From Pyropia haitanensis (lineage: Eukaryota > Rhodophyta > Bangiophyceae > Bangiales > Bangiaceae): a stretch of 64,000 nt of DNA. The notes below the pieces were generated by a model. The model was not told the DNA's origin. It worked only from the letters and a program-made list of their open reading frames with translations, and searched no databases. Position numbers and translations under genes: made by a program. Shown here piece by piece: positions 43,256-52,241 of this stretch (positions are counted from its first letter, which is position 1; each line of letters begins with the position of its first letter). The DNA is taken from assembly GCA_008729055.1 (NCBI GenBank), contig SDUX01000008.1, forward strand, positions 682,001 to 746,000, given 5' to 3'.

Positions 43256-43885
43256 GCCCCACCCACGCGGGTGGGCGGCCGTTGGGGGGCATGCTCGTCT
43301 GCTCGGATGGGGGTCCGCAGTGAACGTGCGTACGGCCAGCGTGAAACAAAAGAAAACGTAAAGGGGCATTCTCTCGAGCGCGTCCCCGTCAAGGCTCTCC
43401 CCGTAGACGGCGGGGTGCCTCCCTGTCCCATAGTGACCGGTTCCGATAAGAGGGGACGCTCCCGTCTTCCCTCTTCGCATCCCGGACGCCGCTGGAACCG
43501 TTGTCCACTCGTTTTGCAGTGCACCCAGCATGGTACAGCGTCCCGTGTACATGCACATTCGCTGGGCCAAATTTTGGGTCTCGCGCGTTGAGCTGGGCTG
43601 CGTTCCTTCGTGCCGCTGCCGATCCACAGTCGCGGTCGTGGTGGCCCCGACTACGACCGCGCGCCTTCCACCCCTGCCGTGTCCTCCGCTGCCCACTCCC
43701 ACACCCACCCGCCAACATCCGTCCCCCTGTCATCCCCAGTCCTGACCCCTTGCGCTTCCGCCCCCCCCTCCCCCTAGACCGTGGCTCCCCCACTCGCGTC
43801 ACCAGCCGCCGCCCCCTTGCACCACGTCTTTTCACCCCCTTCGGCCAGCCCCCACGCCCCCTCTCCTCCCACCTCCCCTTGCCCT
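43256..43885. other. Intergenic region between tandem plus-strand genes
   Basis: This holds the 3' UTR of PAN3 and the promoter of the small lumenal protein gene. It becomes C/T-rich over 43700-43885, immediately upstream of the next ATG. No gene is seen. Confidence 0.4.
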
Positions 43886-45080
43886 ATGGCGTTTGTGTCG
43901 GCGCCCCTGCCGTCGCGGTCGGCCGCCGGCCGCCCAGCCGCCACGCCTGTCATGACGGCCCGGCCCGGCCGGGCGGCGGCGACCGCGGCGGCGGCGGCCA
44001 CGGCTGCCGCGGCGGTGCTGCTGGCCACGTCGCTGCCATCGCTGTACGTTGGTGACGTGTGCGGGCTGCCGCTCCTTTCCATCTCCTCCAGCGCTTGCGG
44101 GTGCCTCCAATCCCCTCTCCGCGCTGTGCGCTCTGGCTCGACGGGCGCCAGTCCCTCCCGTCGCGCCCGGCCGTGCGGCGGCGCCGCGCGGCTGCGATGG
44201 TAGCTGGCCTCCCTGTCCGCCGTGCTTGCCCACCTCCCCCGGCGCTGCCATCCCCGGCCCTATAAGTGCCCGTTCTAACGTCGGCATTGGTGCTCGTTTT
44301 GCGTCCCTGTTGTGCCGCCCTGCCCTCTCTCCCCCCGCTTGTGTGACGTCCCCCCTCCCCCTCCCCCTCACACTCTTCTGCCGCCGTCTTGGACTGGACC
44401 GGTGAGGTGTGTGACAGGGCGGCCATCTCATCTGCACCCTGCGTGGCGGGCGAGGGCGCCGGCTGTGCCGACGTGGCCGAGGAGAACCCGCTAGTCAAGC
44501 GGCTGCAGGAGCAGAGCCGGAAAAACAAGGACACCAACGAGCAGGCCATGCGGGAGAAGTACTGGAGAGAGGGGTACGTGGAGGGGGGATTGGCCGGCGG
44601 ATGACCCACGCGGGTGTCGCTTGGAGGGGGAGGAGAGGCGCGGGGGCGGGGGCGGGAGCGCAGCATGGCGCGGGCGTGTGGTGGGGTGGGTTTGGTGTGC
44701 GTGGCGCGAGCGTGCAGTGGGGGATCCAGTACGGTGTTCGCTGGGGGGCTGACGTTGACGCCCTGCCTTTCGCGTGCTGTGCGCCTGCCGCTGATGGTAC
44801 CCCGTTGCGTGCCCACCCCGTCCACCACTGACGGAATCGGTGACGTTCCTGTGCGTCGCGTGGCGCGGTCCTCTGAACTGGACGTTGCCTCCCTATCCCC
44901 CCCTTCCCCCCCTGCCCCCCCTCCCCCACTTTTCTGTCGTCCAACAGCTACAACTCGTACTTTTCTTTTGGCTACAACCAGCAGCTGCAAAAGGACGAGG
45001 CGACGGGTAAGTGGTCGCTCGTTACGCCCGAAAACCCCATCGCCAAGTTGGTGCCCAAGCCCAACAGCATTGGCAAGTAG
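43886..45080 (+). CDS. Small probable thylakoid-lumen protein, three exons
   Basis: Exons 43886-44043, 44418-44573 and 44948-45080 join to 447 bases, 148 residues; both introns start with GTACGT and end in CAG, and the phases match. The N terminus is a Ser/Arg/Ala transit peptide followed by a hydrophobic lumen-transfer segment (ATAAAAVLLATSLPSLAA) with an AxA-type end, predicting delivery to the thylakoid lumen. The mature part is about 90 residues: a charged helix (NPLVKRLQEQSRKNKDTNEQ, AMREKYWREG), an aromatic turn YNSYFSFGYNQQ and a Lys/Pro tail ending PKPNSIGK. The helix pattern (LxxxSxxNKxxNxxxxxxxY) is reminiscent of small lumenal photosystem proteins such as PsaN, but the rest differs, so no name is given. 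Confidence 0.75.
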
Positions 45081-45624
45081 AGGGGCATGTGGGGCGGCCG
45101 CGGCGCTGCGCGCACTGTTTTGCTGGGTGCTCCCGTGGACCAGTCTCTTTGTCTTGGGGGGAACTGTATTGCACCTCGTTCGTCTCGTTTCTGTCGCGGG
45201 TTGGGGCTATGACTGCTGTGTCAGACACCGGCACCAGTTTTGTTTTGTTTGTGTATTCCTTTCTTGTCGCTCATTCCCTCCGTCTCGACGCGGCGTCACG
45301 CACCGAGCTGCGACTCGTATCTCAGAGGACCGGCACATAAGCCGAAGCACAGATGTCAGGATAGGGACTCTCAGCGGCGCGCGCCGCGGAACGCAAAGCA
45401 TACACCGTTTGCATTGATAAACACACCCTCTACCCGTAGCATATCACAGAAAAGCACTCTCGATGCAACAAAGATACGACCCACGTCGTCCCCACTTCCC
45501 GGAAATTCACACGCTCAGGCTACGGCTACTGCAAGAATAAATTCACTCACGCGGCGACTCCCCCGCCGCTACCCCCCCCCCCGTCCCCCGCTAGCATTCC
45601 CCCCCCCCTGCTAAGAACGCACAG
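45081..45624. other. Convergent 3' intergenic region
   Basis: This separates the stop codons of the lumenal protein gene (plus) and the SPX-RING gene (minus). The sequence is AT-richer than the neighbouring genes. No coding feature is supported. Confidence 0.4.
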
Positions 45625-47373
45625 CTACGCGCTCAGTCCCACCCACCCCTCCCACCCGCCCCCCCGCCCCCTCACCCCCCGCCCACCCAGCCCCGCCACC
45701 CGCGCGGCGTACGCATTGTCCCGCGCCGCGGCGGCCGCCGCCTCCCGCCGCACCGCCCGGCGGCGGCACGCGTACGCGACCGGGTAGGCGGCGGTGAGGG
45801 CGGCACGGAGCTCGGGCGCCGGCACCCCCGTCCGCGCCGCCCGCGGCGTGCGGCACAGCGCACAGCGGTCGTCGCCGGCGGCGAGCTGCGACGCGTTGCA
45901 CGCCGCGCAAAAGATATGGCCGCACTGCAGCCGGCGGGGGGAGACGAGCAGCTCCAGGCACACCGCACACGTGGCGTCATGCGCCACGCCAGACCCGTCG
46001 TCGGTAGCAAGGGGGGGTGGCGACCCCGTCGCGTCGCCGGCCATTGCCGCCGTCACCACCGCCGCCACCGTCGTCGCCATCGATGCAGCGTCGACAGTCG
46101 AGTCGCTTGTGGGTGCCACCGACGGCGCCGCCCCAGTAGACGCCACCGTCATCGCTGACGACGTCGCGGCGCCAGGCCGCCCCCGTGCACGCACGGCAAG
46201 CGACAGGCGGTGTCCCCAGGCCCAGCGGCGCCCCCCTCCCCTCGCCGGCGGGTCGCACCCACGGGTGCCCGCCAGCAGCAGCAGCTCCGCAGTGCGGCCC
46301 GCCTGCTCCAGCGCCGCGAGCAGAGCGGGCATGGCCCACGGGAGCTCCCCCCCGCCGCCGCGGGAGTGGAGGTACGCCGCGCCCGCGTGAGAGCGGGTGA
46401 CCTTGTCGTGCTTCTTGACAATCTTGGCCACCGCCTTGGCATTGACCGCCGCCGCGACGGCCAGGTGACGCGCCGCCGCCGCACGGCGGGACGGCTCGGT
46501 CGCCCAGTGAGGGGGGGGAGACACGCCTTTGAAGGAGGCGGGCGCAGCAGCCGCATCGCCCGCATCCTCGGGCGTGCGCGAGCTGCCGCCGGCAGCGGCC
46601 GTCGCAGTGGCATACCCATCCGCCGCTGTCGCGGGCGGCGGCGGCGGCGGCGACGGCAGTACTCGCGTGACCGGTGCGGTGGTCGATGACGAATCCCGCC
46701 CACCCCGGATGTCCCCGCTGCCAGGGGTGACATCTGCCCCGACCGGCGAAACGCCCGCGCCGGCCCATGTGCGCCGCCGCCGTGGCGACGCCGGCCGAGA
46801 TGACGCCGGCCGCAACGACGGTGGCGGCGGCGGCGGCGGCGGAGGCGGCGGTACGCCCTCGCCCTTCGCGCGCGTGGGCCCGAGCGGTGGTCTCGGCGGC
46901 GGTTGCCGCGACAGCGACACGCGGCGGGGCGGGGCGGAGGCGGCGTGGGTGGACCGCGTCAGGGCCATGAGGTACGAGATAAAGGCGGCGCCGAGGCGCT
47001 CCAGTTCCTCGTCGAGGCAGCGGAGGAAGGGGGTATGGCCGTCAGAGATGGCGCAAGCGCCACCGCCGTCGCCGCCTCCGCAGCCGCATGCGGCGGGCGG
47101 CATCGGGCCGTCGTCGCCGCTGAGGCTGCCGCCGCCGCCACCACCGCCACGGCCGCTGCCGCCGCTGCCGCCGCCGCCGCCGCCGACACCGCCACATCCG
47201 CTGTTGCCGTCGCGGGCGGCAGCGTCCGCGGCGGCGCCCGCGACCGAACAGTGCTCGTCCGCGCAGGCAGGGCGCTTGAGCGTCCGCTTCAGGTCCTTGT
47301 AACCGAGGAATACTGGCGCCATGTCCGCGCCCGCGCGCGTCGCCGCGGCCGTCACCGCGTGGCCATACTTCAT
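45625..47373 (-). CDS. SPX-RING E3 ubiquitin ligase (NLA/BAH1 type)
   Basis: A single uninterrupted frame of 582 residues starts at the ATG at 47373 (MKYGHAV), the expected beginning of an SPX domain. SPX elements follow in order: VFLGYKDLKRTLKR, FLRCLDEELERLGAAFISYL and, after a Gly/Pro/Ser insertion, NAKAVAKIVKKHDKVT, whose lysines form the inositol-pyrophosphate-binding surface in this family. A RING finger lies near residue 467: CAVC, CGHIFCAAC, CALC. In plants SPX-RING proteins ubiquitinate phosphate transporters and thereby tune phosphate uptake; a similar phosphate-dependent role is inferred here. The insertion between the second and third SPX helices is unusually long. Codons upstream of the ATG stay open but lack SPX character. 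Confidence 0.9.
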   Translation of the reverse strand: MKYGHAVTAAATRAGADMAPVFLGYKDLKRTLKRPACADEHCSVAGAAADAAARDGNSGCGGVGGGGGGSGGSGRGGGGGGGSLSGDDGPMPPAACGCGGGDGGGACAISDGHTPFLRCLDEELERLGAAFISYLMALTRSTHAASAPPRRVSLSRQPPPRPPLGPTRAKGEGVPPPPPPPPPPPSLRPASSRPASPRRRRTWAGAGVSPVGADVTPGSGDIRGGRDSSSTTAPVTRVLPSPPPPPPATAADGYATATAAAGGSSRTPEDAGDAAAAPASFKGVSPPPHWATEPSRRAAAARHLAVAAAVNAKAVAKIVKKHDKVTRSHAGAAYLHSRGGGGELPWAMPALLAALEQAGRTAELLLLAGTRGCDPPARGGGRRWAWGHRLSLAVRARGRPGAATSSAMTVASTGAAPSVAPTSDSTVDAASMATTVAAVVTAAMAGDATGSPPPLATDDGSGVAHDATCAVCLELLVSPRRLQCGHIFCAACNASQLAAGDDRCALCRTPRAARTGVPAPELRAALTAAYPVAYACRRRAVRREAAAAAARDNAYAARVAGLGGRGVRGRGGGWEGWVGLSA

Positions 47374-49230
47374 GGCGTGCCCGCAAAGAGCGGAGAGGAA
47401 GGAGGATGGGGGTGGGTAGGCGCGGTCGCTGGAAAGAGGGGGAGGGGGGGTCACACTAGCACAACGTGCGCAGGAAGAGCAGCATGTACGCTTCGCGTCG
47501 GCGACCGGGGCGGGCACACCGGCAAGAGCTGGCAACAGGCAGACCACCGCCGCTCCGTCGCCGCGCACGCACGCGAACAGGGGGGGGGGGGCACTCGCCA
47601 GACGGGAAGTGCCCCCCGCGGCCAAGGGGGGTCAGTGGGGAGGGCGCCCCGGCCTCGAGAACGGGACGCAGCCGCGGCTCTGGCACCTGGCAGCGGCGGC
47701 GGTGCGGGAAATGAGAGTGAAAACAAGCCAACAAAAGAAGAGGGGCGCGCGCGATGGCGGCGGCGGCGAGACACCAGCGGGACGGATGCGCCGCCGGCCG
47801 ACCCATCTGCCCAGCACGACGGCCACGGCAGATACAAATATCCCATCGCGGCCACCGCGCGGCACCGAGCGGCACCGGTGTGCCGGAGGCTCGGCCGACA
47901 GCTTGGCGCGTCGGCCACCTGATGGGGGCTTGGGCCGGGGTACGAGACCCGCCACTGGGTGACGCACACGTGGCTGGAAGCAGCATACCTCCCCGCTAGG
48001 CGGCGCGCCCATTGGCCTTCGACCGGCGTCGCACACCGAGGCACCGCCGTACGACGGTAGACCGCGCGCCGGGCCAGGCGAGGGAACAGTTCGGCTGACG
48101 TGTCAGAGGAATGGGCCTGTCGAGGGGCACCCACTCGGCCGTGCTGACGGTCGCGCCGAAGGGGCTTGTGATGTGGACCAGATCTCGCGTCGGGCCCGAT
48201 ATACTACAGTGAATTTCAATTATGTTCGACTCGCATATAGCCGATGCGGCGAGAAGAGAGCCGAACATTCGCGCAAGGATCATGCTTTAAATGTTCCGCG
48301 TAGAACTTCGACACACAAAGGATCATGAAAATGCAGTCGCGGTCATTCAAATACTACAGCCGTTCTCCAAAAAACTGTGCAGAACGGCTGTATGCGATCT
48401 CCTCTTCTTTCGGTGGGCATGCTGGGCTGTACCACTCCGCCGCGTCCCTACTTTCTACTGAGACGGTGGCGGAGGTCCGCCGCCAGGTCCACGGTGTAGT
48501 CCCTGCGTTTGCCAACGCGCACACAGATGTATCTGATGCGGTGGCTCTGCTGGGGAACATCTTGCTTGACGAGTAGTTTGTAGGCGTGGGGGATGAGGAC
48601 CGCGCACAGGCGGTCCGTCGGTGGCAGGCGGCTGAGGATGATGTGAGAGCTGTTGATGAGACCGTCGACAAAGTTTTGCATGGGCAAAACGACCGCGAGT
48701 GAGCCATGCGTTTTTGTTCTTTATCCTTGTCTGGCAGACTGCGTCCAACAAGCATCTCAATCCCCCTTCCCCAGCCCCCTACCGGCCTGCCTGCGGCATT
48801 CTTGCGATCCATTGGTCTACTGAGTATCTGCTCAAAAGTGGATGTTGCGCGGACGTGCAGGTGTGGGATCCGTTGGTCCAGGCAGCGATTTCATGCGCCT
48901 TCACGTACCGTCAACATCTATTTTTTATCGGCAGCACCATAGAAGAAGCTGTCAGCTTGCTGTTGTCGTGCAGTTGTACACATGCACATCCGCCAAAATC
49001 GGGGCGTTTGCTATAGCAATGGCGGGAGTGTGGCCGCGCCACAGGCTCCTGCGGCGGGGTAATGCACAACGCAGTACATCGGAGTGTAAGTCGAATGATG
49101 TATGCAGCTGCCGTGGCGCACGCGAGAACGGGGTGCCAGCTGGGTCTTCCCGGGGGAGTGACGCGCAGGGTATCGTGCAGAATGAAAATGCAGCCTTTCT
49201 ATTGGCTGATACACCTTCCATATGCGCAAC
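47374..49230. other. Intergenic region, no firmly supported gene
   Basis: The left part is the promoter of the SPX-RING gene. Between 48190 and 49210 composition falls to near 50% GC. A minus-strand ORF at 48448-48687 (79 codons, for example NFVDGLINSSHIILSRLP) and a plus-strand ORF at 48699-49016 look mildly protein-like. Neither carries a motif I can name, so I do not call them genes. Confidence 0.35.
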
Positions 49231-49234
49231 GAGC

Positions 49235-49309
49235 CCTTCGATCTGCGCCACGAGCCTTCGATCTGCGCCACGAGCCTTCGATCTGCGCCGCGAGCCTTCG
49301 ATCTGCGCC
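49235..49309 (+). repeat. 20-bp tandem repeat, four copies
   Basis: Units CCTTCGATCTGCGCCACGAG start at 49235, 49255, 49275 and 49295 with one or two base changes; the last copy is partial. The period is not a multiple of three, so the repeat cycles through frames and is unlikely to be coding. Confidence 0.9.
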
Positions 49310-49534
49310 GGGCACGCATCGAAAGCTGTGGTTTTCTTGGTTGCGCTGGATGCGACATGACGAAATTACAGGTGCGGCTGCCGGCGGTAACCGGATTTGC
49401 GCAGGCCAATTTACAGCAGATCTGCGTCCACCACCTGCCTACGAACGTGTGGTCGAAGTTGGCAATGGCGTCGACACGTGAAAGCCCATCTCCCGCCCAT
49501 CCGACGCGCCGCCGTCCCTACAGTCGACGGGGAC

Positions 49535-50256
49535 GACCACAGAGGAGCGAAGCACCGCCTCGGTGCTGGTCGTGTCGCCCCTGGCCGCGACGGCGGCGGT
49601 CATCGGCGCCGCGTTGGGCATAGAGGCAGCGGTATCGATGGCCAAAGGACGCCTCGACGCCGCAGCCGTTGCCGCTGCAGCCGCCCGTGGCCAACTGTAT
49701 GGGTAGCTCTGCCGGTTTCGAGAGGTGGTCTGCCCCAAAGTGGCGCCGCCGCTACGGTTGACCACCGCCGCCCGCGACGCGGAGATGGCGGCGCATTGAC
49801 TCGCCCCCGCTGACCATCGTCGCGGGCGCCGACGACGCCCATTGGCTTGGTCGGCGCCGTGGCGGCCGCTGCCACATCCGCCTTCCCGTCGGGAACGTCT
49901 TCTGCCTTTCCCACTCTGCCATCGGTCGCCAGCGTCAGCGTCCACCCCAAGGACGGGGGTGTCGCCCTGGTGGCGCTTGTCGACACGCTCGCGTCGGACG
50001 GCTGGCCGGCGACTCCTGCGGAATGAGCCGCCGCCGCTGATGCGGTTGACGCGCTCTGTGCCGTCTGGAGGCCTAGCCGGCGACTGGCGGCGACGCCGTC
50101 ATCTTTGTGCTCGTGCTAGACGTCCGCCCGAGCAAGTACACCATAAAGATGCTACGCTCTGGCAGCTTCTTCAAGGAGCACAAGGATGTGTTGATCATCA
50201 CTCGGGACGAGCTGCGAACCTATCTACCCGACGAGCTGCTCTCCCGCAGGCTGTGA
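49535..50256 (+). pseudogene. Orphan coding-like segments, possible exons or decayed gene
   Basis: Two stretches on the plus strand read like protein. About 49535-49708 encodes TTTEERSTASVLVVSPLAAT, then an Ala-rich helix ending ARGQLYG and a stop. About 50092-50256 begins after a CCTAG that could be an acceptor and encodes DAVIFVLVLDVRPSKYTIKM, then FFKEHKDVLIITRDELRTYL, PDELLSRRL and a stop. The second segment is convincing as a C-terminal exon. I find no clean splice joining them, and the intervening sequence is frame-broken, so this may be a decayed gene or a gene with exons I cannot resolve. The family is unknown. Confidence 0.35.
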
Positions 50257-52152
50257 CGTACACCGTGGCCTTCCGAGGACCCGCGCTCATGTGGTGACGT
50301 CGCTCCACGCATGTTGTGCGCGCCGGCGGTGACCAGGCACTTGCAAGCCTGTTTGTGTGCGTGATCGGCAACTCATCTGGCGGCGGCTGGGTGCTGCTCT
50401 CTGTGGGGCCGGCTTGCTTTGAGGCCGTGGGGCTGGCGCTGTGGCTCGCCCACCGCATTGGCTGGTACTGCAGCTGGACGAACGTGGCCGTCGCGACCCC
50501 GCGGGCGGAAGGGGTGGAGGCCGTTGAGGCACCCACCGCCCGCGCTTATCCGGGGCGGCGCGGCACACAAAGGAGTGGGAAGGGGCACCAGGCAAAGTGA
50601 CTGAGTGCTGTCGCAAGCTGCCGGGGCCCGCCATTGCATCCGCCGCGTCGCCCGTGGGCTGGGCGGGGCATGCGCCTCGCCGGCCACCGGAGGGTCGTCC
50701 TGGGCGCCCGCCCTCTCCGTAGCCGCCCGCAGCCGTACGTTCTCGGTCTTGACGGCTGCTTTTGGGGGAGAGGGTGCGCGGCCCGCTGGCAGCCGATCCC
50801 ACCGCGGCCGGCGCGGCGGCGGCTCCGCCCCCGCCGGGCGCGCGCGGCGGGACGCGCCGTAGGGCGCACGTATGGGTGGGACGGGGCGGGCGGGCATGTG
50901 TGTGGGGCGCGACCGGCGGCCGAGCGGGCGCCAGCTGCGTGCCCTCCCCTGCCGGCGCGAGCGGCGATGGAGCTACGCTGGGCGCCCGGCCTGGCGGCCG
51001 TCGTTGGCGACTGCGACAGGGCGCTGCGGCTCGGCGCCGCATCGGACGGGGCGGTCCTGCTGCTGCAGTCGGCTGCCGGCGACCGCCGCTGCGGCCGTGG
51101 CGGCGACCACGGGCGCTCCGCGCCGCCTGCCGGTAGGGGTGCTGCGCCGTGGCTGGCGGCGGCCGTCGCGGCGGCGGCAGAGGGGGCCACGGGCGCTGCG
51201 ACAGCGGGGGCGTGGGCGGCCGACGCTGCCGCCTCGCCCCGCGCGTCCCCGATGGTGCCCGCGGCGGCCGCGCTCGGGTCCGTCACCGACAGGGGGGGGG
51301 GGGGCGCCGCCGCCGCTAGCGCCGCCGCCGGCGCGCCCGCCGGCTCTCCATTGGCGGCGGCGGTCGTGGAGGCGGTGCTGCCGGCGGTGCCGTCCGTGGC
51401 GTTTGTGTTGCAACTGACCGGCGGTGGCGAGGGCGGCGGGGCGGGGCGGTCGACCGAGACGGCGCGCACCCGCCTAGTGGAGCCGCGTCCACCTCCGCCA
51501 CGGGCGCTTTCCCAGTCCCGCAGAGGCGCCCGCTCGGCATGATGCTTGGTGGTCCACCCATCCAGGGTCACGGCCAACACCACCTGCCGGCGCGGACGCA
51601 CAGAGGCGCGGGGGACGAAGCGAAGAAGGGCAGAACGCGTGTCCGCTAGCGGCCCCGCGGGCGATCGTCTTGCAGCTTGCGTGGCCGTCTGCATGATCGG
51701 ATGGTGGCGTGATTCCACGGCGCCAAAGCAGACGGTCTCACGTGAGCGCTTGTCATGAGTGAAGATGTGGTGGCAGAGACCCCGGCGAGGTGCTCCGGGG
51801 TACAGTAGTAGGGGGGGCAAGATCGAGCCACTGTCGCCCGACCGCGACAATTTTGCATATGCACATTCCGAATCGCGGTGGTCCGGCTGCTGCCGGCGTC
51901 TGTCAAGGGATCACGCGCGTCTTGTTCGCTCTGGTGCCGGGCGTCAAGCAGCGCCGCCGCACGTCAGCGCCCGGCCGCTCGCCCCCGTCGCCCGCACGCT
52001 CTCCCCCACCGGCCGCCCCCCTCCCTCCGCCCCAACCCGGGGTCCCCCCGTCCCCCCCCCCCTCCTCCCCCCATCACCCACGTCGTGCACACCGCCGTCG
52101 CCGCCGTCGTCCCCGCTACCGTGGGTGCCGGCGGCGGCGTCGGCCGCCCGTC
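50257..52152. other. Region with ambiguous ORFs, no firm gene
   Basis: Long overlapping frames exist on both strands. The best plus-strand candidate is 50967-51542 (191 residues, starting MELRWAPGLAAVVGDCDRAL, Ala-rich). On the minus strand a short KAAVKTENVRLRAATERA stretch (near 50740) resembles a helix. Neither shows a domain or splice support. The right end is the promoter of the glycosyltransferase gene. Confidence 0.3.
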
Positions 52153-52203
52153 ATGGCGCCCGCGTCTGCCCGGCGCGTCCTCCCGCCTCCCCCGGCAGCG
52201 GCA

Positions 52204-52241
<38 letters not shown>

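Noticed and set aside
41177..43708. 843-codon minus-strand ORF
   Set aside because: Antisense to PAN3, whose identity is secure on the plus strand.
44990..45020. GTAAGTGG inside the last exon of the lumenal protein gene as a further donor
   Set aside because: Reading through gives a sensible C terminus and stop; splicing there would remove it without a matching acceptor.
48448..48687. 79-codon minus-strand ORF with mixed composition
   Set aside because: Protein-like wording but no motif, splice evidence or context; left unannotated apart from mention in the spacer entry.
50967..51542. 191-residue Ala-rich ORF on the plus strand
   Set aside because: Starts plausibly but has no domain, and competing frames on the other strand are equally long; not enough support for a gene call.
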